Assembly (NCBI GenBank): GCA_023819145.1
Contig: JAMWCW010000011.1
Coordinates: 1-48,791 of the forward strand
Direction: 5' to 3'
Source of the DNA: Candidatus Omnitrophota bacterium
GTDB taxonomy: Bacteria; Omnitrophota; Gorgyraeia; DTHP01
Length of the DNA: 48,791 nucleotides
A program made the position numbers and the translations under genes. The notes under the pieces are model-generated. The model was not told where the DNA came from and made no database searches. It saw nothing but the letters and a program-made list of their open reading frames with translations. Below, in pieces: positions 33,200 through 41,656 of the stretch; within the stretch, counting starts at the first letter, position 1, and each line of letters starts with the position of its first letter.

Positions 33200-34780
33200 T
33201 TAATGTTTGAAGTGCCTTATGCCGGTGAAAACCATGCTCAGGCCTTTTCTATCTGCTACTTCAATTACTTCTGCATCAGAAATTGAACCTCCGGGTTGAA
33301 TTATGGCCACTATCCCTCCTTTAACCGCCTCTTCTACCCCATCAGGTTTTGGAAAAAAAGCATCTGAAGCAAGACAAGCTCCTTTGGCTCTTTCCCCTGC
33401 CTTTCTCAAAGCAATTACTACTGCATCTACTCTGCTCGTCTGCCCCATCCCTATTCCTACAGTCTTTGTTCCCTGGGCTAACACAATGGCATTAGATTTT
33501 ACATGTTTAGCCACTCTATCTGCAAAGAGGAGAGATTCAATCTCTTGGGGCGTGGGTTTATTTTTAGTCACTACCTTGAGTTCTTTTTCAGTAACGTTTA
33601 AAATATCCCTTTCCTGTACTAAAATTCCTCCGGAAATTTTTTTAAAATCAAAATCGCCAACTGGCAACTGGCGAATGTTAGCTGGTAATTCGATAATCCT
33701 TAAGTTCTTCTTTCTCTTAAGTATCTCCAATGCTTCTTCTTCGTAACCTGGAGCAATAATACATTCTGTAAATCCAAAATTATAGATTTCTTCCGCAGTC
33801 TTTCTATCTACAGTTTTATTTAACCCAACAATCCCTCCAAAAGCAGACACGGGGTCAGATGCTAAAGCATCTAAATAAGCCTGAAATAGGGTCCCGCTCT
33901 CAGCAACTCCGCACGGATTATTATGTTTTATGATGCAAACCGCAGGGGGAGAAAACTCCGTTACCAAATTCCATGCAGATTCCAAATCCATTATATTATT
34001 AAAAGACAATTCTTTCCCATGCAACTGCTTTGCTTCTGCAATGTTTCGGATCGCAGATTCTGGATTTCGGATTTTATATAACGCTGCTTTTTGATGGGGG
34101 TTCTCCCCATAACGCAAATCTTGCGTTTTTTCAAACTGCATCTCCAAGATTTGCGGAAAAACGCCCGCTTCTTGCTCAACGGTTTTCGGTAAACGCGAGT
34201 TTAAAAACATGGCAATCGTTTTATCATACTCAGCAGTCCTTTGAAAAACCTCTACCGCAAGTTTAAATTTTGTTTCTTCACAAAGATTCCCTCCATTTTT
34301 TCTTAACTCTGCCAAAATCTCAGTATATCTTTCAGGATTGCATATTACCCCCACATATTTATGATTCTTCGCTGCAGAACGCAACATCGATGGTCCGCCA
34401 ATATCGATATTCTCAATGGCCTCCTCTAAAACAACTTCTTCCTGAGCAATGACTTTTTCAAAAGGATAAAGATTTATCACCACCAAATCAATCGTTTCAA
34501 ATCCTTGCTTCTTTATCTCTTCCATATGCTTCTTATTGTCCCTAATTGCCAAAATCCCGCCGTGAATTTTGGGATGCAAAGTCTTGACTCTCCCATCTAA
34601 CATTTCAGGAAAGCCTGTATACTCTGAAACTTCCTTGACTTTTATCCCCTTTTCTTTCAAAAGTTTTGCAGTTCCTCCGGTAGAGAGAATCTCAATTCCC
34701 AATTCTTCCAATCCTCTGGCAAACTCCACAATACCTCTCTTATCCGAAACACTTATCAACGCCCTTCTCATATTAATCAT
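33200..34780 (-). CDS. purH: Bifunctional AICAR transformylase/IMP cyclohydrolase
   Basis: A 526-aa enzyme for the last two steps of IMP synthesis. The N-terminal MGS-like cyclohydrolase domain has STGGTAKLL, GFPEMLDGRVKTLHPKIHGG and NLYPFEK. The transformylase domain contains the catalytic KHNNPCG and ends MVFTGIRHFKH. Two short stretches coincide with 4x7-nt arrays: YKIRNPESAIRN (about residues 236-247) and LPANIRQLPVG (about 364-374). Both lie in loops and keep the frame. GAGGAGG precedes the ATG; the start overlaps the pabC stop. Confidence 0.95.
   Translation of the reverse strand: MINMRRALISVSDKRGIVEFARGLEELGIEILSTGGTAKLLKEKGIKVKEVSEYTGFPEMLDGRVKTLHPKIHGGILAIRDNKKHMEEIKKQGFETIDLVVINLYPFEKVIAQEEVVLEEAIENIDIGGPSMLRSAAKNHKYVGVICNPERYTEILAELRKNGGNLCEETKFKLAVEVFQRTAEYDKTIAMFLNSRLPKTVEQEAGVFPQILEMQFEKTQDLRYGENPHQKAALYKIRNPESAIRNIAEAKQLHGKELSFNNIMDLESAWNLVTEFSPPAVCIIKHNNPCGVAESGTLFQAYLDALASDPVSAFGGIVGLNKTVDRKTAEEIYNFGFTECIIAPGYEEEALEILKRKKNLRIIELPANIRQLPVGDFDFKKISGGILVQERDILNVTEKELKVVTKNKPTPQEIESLLFADRVAKHVKSNAIVLAQGTKTVGIGMGQTSRVDAVVIALRKAGERAKGACLASDAFFPKPDGVEEAVKGGIVAIIQPGGSISDAEVIEVADRKGLSMVFTGIRHFKH
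33661..33688. repeat. 4 x 7-nt array inside purH (C-terminal half)
   Basis: Heptamers on the minus strand include TTACCAG, TCGCCAG and TTGCCAG, with one diverged unit, 28 nt in all. It is translated as LPANIRQLPVG in a linker preceding the conserved SGGILVQ segment. Confidence 0.7.
34047..34074. repeat. 4 x 7-nt array inside purH (domain junction)
   Basis: Four heptamers on the minus strand (AAATCCG, AAATCCA, then two variants), 28 nt. It is translated as KIRNPESAIRN between QKAALY and the conserved AKQLHGK segment of the transformylase domain. Confidence 0.75.
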
Positions 34781-35549
34781 TTCGCCTCCTCTCTATAAAT
34801 CTTTTTCTTAAATTATTTGTATTTCTAAAAAGCCCACTACCGATTTTCCTTTTATCCACATATCTCACCGGCATAATTTCTATCGAAGTATTGGTTAAAA
34901 AAACTTCATCCGCATTATAAAGCTCGTGCCTTGTAAAGATAGCTTCCTTTAATCCTAAACCTACATCTTTAGCTAACTCCATAACAACTTTACGCGTAAT
35001 TCCAGGTAAAATTCCTAAAAATATAGGTGGAGTAAATAAAACATTATTCTTTATCATAAAAATATTACTTACCGTTCCTTCAGTGATAAAACCTTCGCGA
35101 TTTATAAGTATTGCCTCAAAGAAATTTCCTGCTTCCATTCTTGCTAAAATTCCATTTAAAAAATTCCCCGTTTTTGCTTCAGAAAAGAGAGCAGAAACCA
35201 AATCTTTTTTCATCGTTATTGTAACTATCTCAACTCCTTTTTGATATAGCTTCGGTGAATAACTCTTAGCAGGTTTTACAATGACATTAAGCTTATGCTT
35301 AGAATCAATACTTATACGAACATATGCGTTTTCTATTCCGCTTTTCTTAAATTCTCTTAAAACTATTGTTTTTAATTCTTTTTTTGAATAAGGTAAATCA
35401 ATTTTTAATGTTTTAGCCGATTCCTCAAGACGCTTGAAATGTTCTTTTAAACAAAAAATCTTTCCCTCATAAACTCGCATACTCTCAAAAACATTGTATC
35501 CAAAATCAAGGAGTATATTATTTTGTAAATTGTAATCTGTAACTTGCAT
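34773..35549 (-). CDS. pabC: Aminotransferase class IV, probable aminodeoxychorismate lyase
   Basis: A fold-type IV PLP enzyme of about 258 aa. The PLP lysine lies in EAKTGNFLNGILAR, with the EGTVSNIF and LPGITRKVVMELA segments typical of PabC/IlvE/Dat proteins. Position directly after pabB makes 4-amino-4-deoxychorismate lyase (p-aminobenzoate for folate) the best guess, but a D-amino-acid or branched-chain aminotransferase cannot be excluded. The N-terminal residues MQVTDYNLQNN are encoded by a 4x7-nt array that also holds the pabB stop. The true start is therefore uncertain (ATG 35549 or upstream TTG 35561). Confidence 0.8.
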   Translation of the reverse strand: MQVTDYNLQNNILLDFGYNVFESMRVYEGKIFCLKEHFKRLEESAKTLKIDLPYSKKELKTIVLREFKKSGIENAYVRISIDSKHKLNVIVKPAKSYSPKLYQKGVEIVTITMKKDLVSALFSEAKTGNFLNGILARMEAGNFFEAILINREGFITEGTVSNIFMIKNNVLFTPPIFLGILPGITRKVVMELAKDVGLGLKEAIFTRHELYNADEVFLTNTSIEIMPVRYVDKRKIGSGLFRNTNNLRKRFIERRRND

Positions 35550-37023
35550 TTTTTTCAGCAATCTTAATTGCCTTCAGCAATGCTTCTGCTTTGTAAAGGG
35601 TCTCATAATATTCCCGCAAAGGGTCAGAATCAGCAACTATTCCTGCCCCAGCCTGAATATACGCCTTGCCTTTCGTAAGCACAAGGGTGCGAATAACAAT
35701 ATTAAGGTCCATGTTTCCATTGAAACCAATATAACCCAGAGAACCACAATAGATACCTCTTCTTACGGGCTCAAGCTCTTCAATAATCTCCATACAGCGT
35801 ATTTTAGGGCACCCGGTAATCGTCCCGCCGGGAAAAGCAGAGCGAATAAGGTCAAATCTATCTCTACCCTCATTAAGCCTCCCACAGACATTAGAGACGA
35901 TGTGCATCACATGGGAATACTCTTCCAAAGCCATAAATTCATCCACTTTTACCGAACCATATTTACAAACCCTCCCCAAGTCGTTCCTCTCCAAATCCAC
36001 AAGCATAAGATGTTCTGCCCGTTCTTTTTCATTCAAAATAAGCTCTGCTCTTAACTCAAGGTTATTCCAATAATCTTTTCCGCGCGGACGGGTTCCAGCA
36101 ATAGGTCGTGTTTCCACAAAACAATCTTCGACCTTCAATAACCTTTCGGGAGAGGAAGAAATAATCTTTACTTCAGGAAAATTTAGATAAGAAGCAAAAG
36201 GAGAGGGATTTATTTCTCTCAATATCCTATAGAGAAAAAATGGTTCAACATTTGTCTCTACGGAAAATCGCTGGGATAAGTTCGCTTGGTAAATATCTCC
36301 TTTTTTTATATATTCTTTAGCCCTTTTAACTATTTCTACAAATCCCTCTTTGCTAAAATTTGATTCTATCTTTAAAGCATTTTCTCCTCCATAAACAATA
36401 TCCAGTATAATCTCTGATGATTTCGAATGCATACTCTGTATTTTCTGGTGCAATTTCTCAATCCTCTCCTGTGCATCTTCGTATGCCTTACCAATATCTT
36501 TCTGTGCAAAAGCGTTAGCAATGAGAAAAATTTTACTTTCTAAATGGTCTAAAGCAATTATCGTATCGTAAAAACCTAAATACACTTCCGGTAATTCTAA
36601 ATCATCAATTGCCAAATTGGGCAAGCGCTCAAAAAGCCTTCCCGCATCATAAGCAATATAACCTACGGCTCCACCTGTAAATGGGGGGAAATCATCAAAT
36701 TTAGGCGAATTGAATGAAGAAAAAATCTCACGTAGTCTATGCAAAGGGTCATGGGTAATGATTTCCTTATCGCTTCCTTTAAAAAACTCGATACTCTCCC
36801 CTTTGCTCTTAAAGACCATAAAAGGGCTAAAACCAAGAAAAGAAAATCTTCCCGTCCGATGATGAAAACGCGCACTATCCAGAAAAAAAGAAAAATCTTC
36901 TCCCGCAATTGCCTCACATATTTGTAGAGGAGAAATCTCTAACGGAATAATTTTTGCCACAGGAATAATCGGAAATTGTTGAATTAGTCTTCTAAAATGC
37001 AGAAAACCGGGAATATTCATCAT
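35518..37023 (-). CDS. pabB: Aminodeoxychorismate synthase component I
   Basis: A 501-aa chorismate-utilising enzyme with the conserved core: YQANLSQRF, SSSPERLL, ETRPIAGTRPRG, MLVDLERNDLG, FPGGTITGCPKIRCMEIIEELEP and GAGIVADSDP. The TITG-x-PK pattern fits PabB rather than TrpE, and the folate neighbours agree. No glutamine amidotransferase partner (PabA) is in the window. The start overlaps the aroA stop as ATGA. The last residues (YRLQFTK) come from a 4x7-nt array, so the natural C-terminus was probably altered. Confidence 0.9.
   Translation of the reverse strand: MMNIPGFLHFRRLIQQFPIIPVAKIIPLEISPLQICEAIAGEDFSFFLDSARFHHRTGRFSFLGFSPFMVFKSKGESIEFFKGSDKEIITHDPLHRLREIFSSFNSPKFDDFPPFTGGAVGYIAYDAGRLFERLPNLAIDDLELPEVYLGFYDTIIALDHLESKIFLIANAFAQKDIGKAYEDAQERIEKLHQKIQSMHSKSSEIILDIVYGGENALKIESNFSKEGFVEIVKRAKEYIKKGDIYQANLSQRFSVETNVEPFFLYRILREINPSPFASYLNFPEVKIISSSPERLLKVEDCFVETRPIAGTRPRGKDYWNNLELRAELILNEKERAEHLMLVDLERNDLGRVCKYGSVKVDEFMALEEYSHVMHIVSNVCGRLNEGRDRFDLIRSAFPGGTITGCPKIRCMEIIEELEPVRRGIYCGSLGYIGFNGNMDLNIVIRTLVLTKGKAYIQAGAGIVADSDPLREYYETLYKAEALLKAIKIAEKNASYRLQFTK
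35519..35546. repeat. 4 x 7-nt array spanning the pabB stop and pabC start
   Basis: Four heptamers on the minus strand (CAAGTTA, CAGATTA, CAATTTA, CAAAATA), each CA-initial, exactly 28 nt. The same bases encode the pabB C-terminus in one frame and the proposed pabC N-terminus in another, producing the gene overlap. Confidence 0.85.
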
Positions 37024-38306
37024 CTTTTAACTATTTGCTTCAGTAGTTCAAAGAATTCGGGAAAGGATTTGTTAATGCAATTTGTTTCATTTAGAACGGT
37101 TTTTCCGGGGATAAGCGCACCTGCCACTACCATACTCATCGCAGTACGGTGATCTCCATAACTACTCACTTGGGCGCCTTTTAAGGGAGATCCGCCTTTA
37201 ATAATAATCGTATCTCCCTCCATTTCTATATTGGCTCCCATATTTTTCAAGTTTGTAACCATCGAATTTATTCTATCAGTTTCTTTTACCCTTAACTCCT
37301 GTGCTCCTTCAATATAGGTTATCCCTTCAGCAAAGCATCCTGCCACCATTAAAAGGGGTATTTCATCGATAAGAAGAGGAATCTCTTCTTTAGTAACTCT
37401 TACTCCTTTCAAAGAAGAATTCCTTACTTCTATATCACCAAAAGGTTCATAAGCTAAACTTTCTTCTTTTATCCTCAACTCTATCCTCGCTCCCATTTTT
37501 CTCAGCACATCAATTATTCCGGTGCGCGTAGGATTCAATCCTACTGAGGTAATGAGGAGATGAGCTTTTTTAACTAATGTAGCTAAAACAATAAAATTGG
37601 CTGCACTGGAAATGTCTCCCGGAATGTAAAATTTCATTCCCTTAAGTTTTGGCCAACCAGAAATAGTATTCACTAAGCCCTCTTTTTTAAACTCTGCACC
37701 AAACAATTTAAGAATGCGTTCGGTATGGTCACGAGAAATAAAAGGTTCAATCACTTTTGTCTCTCCTTTGGCATAGAGTCCCGCTAAAAGAATGGCGGAT
37801 TTAACCTGTGCGCTGGCAATGGGCATTTTGTAAACAATGGGTTTTAAATCTCCTCCTTCGATAGTCAAAGGAAGAAAATCGGCATCCTCCGGACCTTCTA
37901 TTTTTGCTCCCATCGCTCTCAAAGGAAAAGTCACCCTTTTCATTGGTCTTTTGGAAAGAGAATCATTTCCCAATAAAGTAGTTTTAAATTTTTGCCCTGC
38001 CAGTACCCCCAAAATAAGCCGCAAAGATGTCCCTGAACCTCCCATATAGAGTGCCTCTTGAGGAGCTTTTAAACCTCTCAATCCCTTCCCTGTAATTTTG
38101 ATATTCCTTCCTCCTATATTTATCTCTATCCCCATTCTTCTGAAAGCTTCCATCGTGCGTAGGGAATCATCGCTGATAAGGAAATTGTCTGCCAAAGCAT
38201 CGCCATCGGCAAGGGAAGATAAAATTATTAAGCGATGAGAAATGGACTTGTCTCCCGGCATAATCAGTTCTCCTTCAAGATGTTCTATAGGCATAATCTC
38301 AAACAT
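37020..38306 (-). CDS. aroA: 3-phosphoshikimate 1-carboxyvinyltransferase (EPSP synthase)
   Basis: A 428-aa enzyme with MPGDKSISHRLIILSSLADG (17-36), the MGGSGTSLRLILG phosphoenolpyruvate loop, LSKRPMKR, and a C-terminal SYGDHRTAMSMVVAG. It makes EPSP, the precursor of chorismate consumed by PabB encoded immediately downstream. The start is four bases after the stop of the coiled-coil gene. Confidence 0.95.
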   Translation of the reverse strand: MFEIMPIEHLEGELIMPGDKSISHRLIILSSLADGDALADNFLISDDSLRTMEAFRRMGIEINIGGRNIKITGKGLRGLKAPQEALYMGGSGTSLRLILGVLAGQKFKTTLLGNDSLSKRPMKRVTFPLRAMGAKIEGPEDADFLPLTIEGGDLKPIVYKMPIASAQVKSAILLAGLYAKGETKVIEPFISRDHTERILKLFGAEFKKEGLVNTISGWPKLKGMKFYIPGDISSAANFIVLATLVKKAHLLITSVGLNPTRTGIIDVLRKMGARIELRIKEESLAYEPFGDIEVRNSSLKGVRVTKEEIPLLIDEIPLLMVAGCFAEGITYIEGAQELRVKETDRINSMVTNLKNMGANIEMEGDTIIIKGGSPLKGAQVSSYGDHRTAMSMVVAGALIPGKTVLNETNCINKSFPEFFELLKQIVKR

Positions 38307-38310
38307 GACT

Positions 38311-39099
38311 TTACTCTTTATTCTCGGAAGAAATAAATTTTACAACATCCTCTTCCCGAATAATCCCCTTTGCAGTTTCAAAAACAATATCCGCTACCGA
38401 CATATTCTCGTAAACTTTCTCTATTCTTACTCTGGCAATGAGCTCTTTCCCGCGATAAATCCCCAAAATCATTCCTACCTCCATCCCTTGTTCCTTCCCT
38501 AGACTGATTACTACAAATTCATAAGGATTATTTACTGCCAGAATTCTTCCCACACCCAGAGAGGCCGGCTTTTTTACTACCACTTTCTCTAACTCTACCT
38601 CCAACCGTTTACTCATAATATTATCCAGTTTCCGTTCAAGTTCAGATTTAATTGTCTGTAATTGGACAAGCGAAACTTCCAACCCTTTTATCTTCTCTTC
38701 TGCATCCTTAATTTTTATCTCCATCAACTCTTTTTCCTTCCTTAAACTATTGAGCTCTGCTTTGAGCCTTTCTGCCTCCTTCTCCCTTTCTCTAAGTTTC
38801 TCTGAAAGCTCAAGCCCGGCATCTTTTTCTTTACTCAATTCGCTTGTCAAATTCTCAATTTTCTCCTTTAAACTACTCACGTTCTCTTCTAAGGCCATCT
38901 TTTCCGCATTCAATTTGTTCAATTCTTCTTCCTTGACTATCTTTTCGCTGGAAATGTTATTGAGTTTTTCCTGAAGGCCGATTCTCAATTTTCTTTCTTT
39001 TTCCTTTAGAGAAATAAAGTATACAAGCGTGGTAAGGAGTACTGCAATAATAAAGATACTCGAAATATTAACTTTTCTAAATAATCCTATCTTCGCCAT
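38311..39099 (-). CDS. Membrane-anchored coiled-coil protein of unknown function
   Basis: A 262-aa protein with three parts: an N-terminal transmembrane helix (about 12-30), a long Lys/Glu-rich coiled coil (about 31-165), and a C-terminal beta-rich domain (about 175-258). The beta domain carries GRILAVNNPYEFVVISLG followed by GMEVGMILGIYRG and ARVRIEKVYENMSVADI. The layout recalls MreC-like or flagellar-FlgT-like C-terminal beta domains, where a repeated strand-turn reads a value through a small barrel; this is only a resemblance. It overlaps the pseudouridine synthase gene by 23 bases. Confidence 0.65.
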   Translation of the reverse strand: MAKIGLFRKVNISSIFIIAVLLTTLVYFISLKEKERKLRIGLQEKLNNISSEKIVKEEELNKLNAEKMALEENVSSLKEKIENLTSELSKEKDAGLELSEKLREREKEAERLKAELNSLRKEKELMEIKIKDAEEKIKGLEVSLVQLQTIKSELERKLDNIMSKRLEVELEKVVVKKPASLGVGRILAVNNPYEFVVISLGKEQGMEVGMILGIYRGKELIARVRIEKVYENMSVADIVFETAKGIIREEDVVKFISSENKE

Positions 39100-40009
39100 T
39101 TTTTATATTATAATTGGGAACAAGTTTCTGCATATCTGTGGGTAAAGAAGAAGAAAATCTAAGATTTTCTTTTGTATAGGGGTGTTTAAACCCAATTTCC
39201 TTGGCATGAAGTGCCTGTCGGGTAATTAACTTTGAGTTCTTGCCATACACCGCGTCACCCAATACAGGATAACCTAAATAACTCAGATGCACCCTTATCT
39301 GATGGGTTCTGCCGGTAAGAGGATAAACTTCAAGCAAAGTATAATCAGTATATCGTCTTAACACACGATAGATAGTTTTTGCTTCTCTGCCATTACCAAA
39401 ATCTACTGCCATGAGTTGCCTATTCCGTGGATGCCTTCCCACAGGAACATCGATTTCTCCTTCGTCTAACTCAACAACTCCTCTTACAATAGCGATATAA
39501 CGACGATAGATGGAGTGTTCCTTGAACTGTTGAGCAAGCCCCAAATGAATGGAATCAGATTTTGCTACCACAAGAAGACCGGAAGTATCCTTATCTAAAC
39601 GATGGACTATGCCGGGTTTAAATTTCCCTCCCAAACGAGAAAGATTTTTCGCATGATAAAGTAAAGCATTAACCAAAGTCCCCGAAAATACTCCTCCCGC
39701 AGGGTGCACAAGCATTCCCGCAGGTTTATTAACGACCAGAAGATGTCCGTCTTCAAAAACAATATCTAAAACAATATCCTCGGCTTCAATGTCCGGTTCT
39801 TTAAACTCTGGAAGTTCTATATGAATTAAATCTCCCTTTTTTATCCTATAATGGCACTTCACGGGAATTTTATTTACTAAAACCATTTTTTCTCTAACCA
39901 TCATTTGAATTTTCTGTCGCGAAACCTGTGGAATAATTTTCTTATGGAGATAAATATCTATCCGCATCCCTTCCTCTGCCGGCTCTGGTCTAAAATCCTT
40001 TCCCATCAT
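39077..40009 (-). CDS. rluD: RluA/RluD-family 23S rRNA pseudouridine synthase
   Basis: A 310-aa protein with an N-terminal S4 RNA-binding domain (RIDIYLHKKI...VSRQKIQMMV) and a catalytic domain with GIVHRLDKDTSGLLVVAKS (catalytic Asp in RLDKDTSG), ALHAKEIGFKHP and TGRTHQIRVHLSYLGYPVLGD. The S4-plus-catalytic layout favours RluD-type 23S rRNA modification, but RluC-like specificity is possible. It overlaps lgt by 20 bases. Confidence 0.9.
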   Translation of the reverse strand: MMGKDFRPEPAEEGMRIDIYLHKKIIPQVSRQKIQMMVREKMVLVNKIPVKCHYRIKKGDLIHIELPEFKEPDIEAEDIVLDIVFEDGHLLVVNKPAGMLVHPAGGVFSGTLVNALLYHAKNLSRLGGKFKPGIVHRLDKDTSGLLVVAKSDSIHLGLAQQFKEHSIYRRYIAIVRGVVELDEGEIDVPVGRHPRNRQLMAVDFGNGREAKTIYRVLRRYTDYTLLEVYPLTGRTHQIRVHLSYLGYPVLGDAVYGKNSKLITRQALHAKEIGFKHPYTKENLRFSSSLPTDMQKLVPNYNIKNGEDRII

Positions 40010-40748
40010 CTTTCTGGAATCGCATTCTTCCTTTAAAATAAAGGATAATCGTCAGAACAAAAACAAAGATACTTATACTTTGAAATATGGTAAGGCCAAA
40101 ATATAGAGGTGGAAGGTCCCCTCTTAAAAAGTCAAGAAAGAATCTCTTTGCAGAATAGAGCATAAGATAAAGTAAAAAAATCTCTCCTCTGAATTTCCTC
40201 TTTTTATAGCGCTTACTTAAAACAAGAAAAATTAGAAAGTTTAACAACGCAGCATAGAGTTCGGTAGGATGTCGATAAATCAATTCTTCAGGAAATCTGA
40301 TGCGGATAAAAAAAGAGGTCTCTTTCCCATAGCAACAGCCCCGTAAAAAACAACCTATTCTTCCCACTGCTTGTCCGAGTGAGATATAAGGACTAATAAA
40401 ATCAGAAATTCTTGAGAAAGAAATCTTATATTTTTTTAGAAAAATTATTCCTCCAACCAACCCACCTAAAAGAGCACCATAGTAACATAATCCACCTCTC
40501 TGGAGCATAAAAACCTGTAGGGGATAATTTTTATACTCTTCTAAATTAAGCAATACATAAGCAATCCGCGCACCAATAAGCCCCCCAAGGAGGAGATAAC
40601 CAGAAAGGCTAATAATTAAATCGGGGCTAAAGCCTTCTTCCCTCGCCTTTTTTTTGGCAAGTGAGGTGGAGATGATAAAAGCGAGGGCAAGCATTAAGCC
40701 ATAGGAATATATGCTTAAAGGACCAATATGGAAAATTATAGGGTACAT
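39990..40748 (-). CDS. lgt: Prolipoprotein diacylglyceryl transferase
   Basis: A 252-aa inner-membrane enzyme with about seven transmembrane segments and the Lgt signature GRIGCFLRGCCYG, with HPTELYAALLNF later. It transfers diacylglycerol to the lipobox cysteine; LspA, encoded 38 bases upstream, then cuts the signal peptide. The ATG at 40748 (MYPIIFHIG) is preferred over an upstream TTG, as it matches family N-termini. Confidence 0.93.
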   Translation of the reverse strand: MYPIIFHIGPLSIYSYGLMLALAFIISTSLAKKKAREEGFSPDLIISLSGYLLLGGLIGARIAYVLLNLEEYKNYPLQVFMLQRGGLCYYGALLGGLVGGIIFLKKYKISFSRISDFISPYISLGQAVGRIGCFLRGCCYGKETSFFIRIRFPEELIYRHPTELYAALLNFLIFLVLSKRYKKRKFRGEIFLLYLMLYSAKRFFLDFLRGDLPPLYFGLTIFQSISIFVFVLTIILYFKGRMRFQKDDGKGF

Positions 40749-40786
40749 AATAAAGATAACCAACGAAACAGAACAGCCATTCTGCT

Positions 40787-41263
40787 TTATATTATCTCTT
40801 GTTCCTTATTAAATATTTTCCAAATGAACAAAACTATTCCCAAAGTGATTGAGGCGTCTGCAAGATTAAATACTGGCCAGATACGGAAATCAAGATAATC
40901 AACAACATAACCAAATCTTATGCGGTCTAAAAGATTACTTAACGTGCCTGCACTAATCAAAGAAATTGCCAATTTCTTTCCCCTTGTATAGGGCCTGTAT
41001 TTTAAAAAGGAAAATATGGATATTAATATAAGAATAATGAGAAAAAACAAAGGAATGTTCTGGAACATTCCGAAAGCAATGCCTTTATTAAAAACGAGAG
41101 TAATATGGAATATGTTTTTAATTACCGGAAACCCTTCTCCGGGCAAGAAAAATGAAGAAACACTTTTTTTAAGCAATTGGTCGACAAAAAAAACCCCTAG
41201 AAATAACAAAAAATAAAAGACCAATTGAGGAGTTACCTTTCTTTCTCCTTTTTGCTCTGACAT
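40787..41263 (-). CDS. lspA: Lipoprotein signal peptidase (signal peptidase II)
   Basis: A protein of about 158 aa with four hydrophobic segments and both catalytic aspartates in context: AGTLSNLLDRIRFGYVVDYL and FNLADASI. The ATG at 41263 (MSEQKGERK) lies inside the end of the zinc-finger gene; a longer frame upstream has an unlikely hydrophilic N-terminus. The pair with lgt indicates a lipoprotein pathway. Confidence 0.92.
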   Translation of the reverse strand: MSEQKGERKVTPQLVFYFLLFLGVFFVDQLLKKSVSSFFLPGEGFPVIKNIFHITLVFNKGIAFGMFQNIPLFFLIILILISIFSFLKYRPYTRGKKLAISLISAGTLSNLLDRIRFGYVVDYLDFRIWPVFNLADASITLGIVLFIWKIFNKEQEII

Positions 41264-41625
41264 TTTATGCAATACTGGGCATAGGGTATTGCCTTCAGCC
41301 TCTGTTTGGTAATCTTCTCCCCGCACATCAAACAGAATCCATATTCACGGGATTCGATACGTTTCAAGGCTTCTTCAATCTGATAGAGCAGTTTCTGTTC
41401 ATTAGCCGCCAGCCCTAAGGAGAATTCACGTTCAAAGGTATCGGAAGCCACATCCGCCATATGGTAGGAATATCCAGATAAATCTCCCGCCGCATCTTTC
41501 TGGGATTTATCTAAAGTATCTTTCGTAAGCGTGCGCATGTCACCCAAAATTTTTTCTCTCAACTTAAGTAATACCCGAGTATAATCTTTCAACTCTTTCT
41601 GAGTTAAAACCTTGCTCTTAGCCAT
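41233..41625 (-). CDS. TraR/DksA-family zinc-finger protein
   Basis: A 130-aa protein with an N-terminal helical hairpin (LREKILGDMRTL) and the C4 zinc finger CLMCGEKI...YCIKCQSKKE. It also has the YGFC and RLKAIPYAQYC segments typical of DksA/TraR and YocK/YteA-like proteins. These bind the RNA-polymerase secondary channel and modulate transcription. The ATG has a strong GGAGGTTAACAGC leader. Its place between ileS and lspA is common in related genomes; that is from memory, not tested. Confidence 0.88.
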   Translation of the reverse strand: MAKSKVLTQKELKDYTRVLLKLREKILGDMRTLTKDTLDKSQKDAAGDLSGYSYHMADVASDTFEREFSLGLAANEQKLLYQIEEALKRIESREYGFCLMCGEKITKQRLKAIPYAQYCIKCQSKKEKER

Positions 41626-41656
41626 GCTGTTAACCTCCTTCTTTAGAATATAGTTT

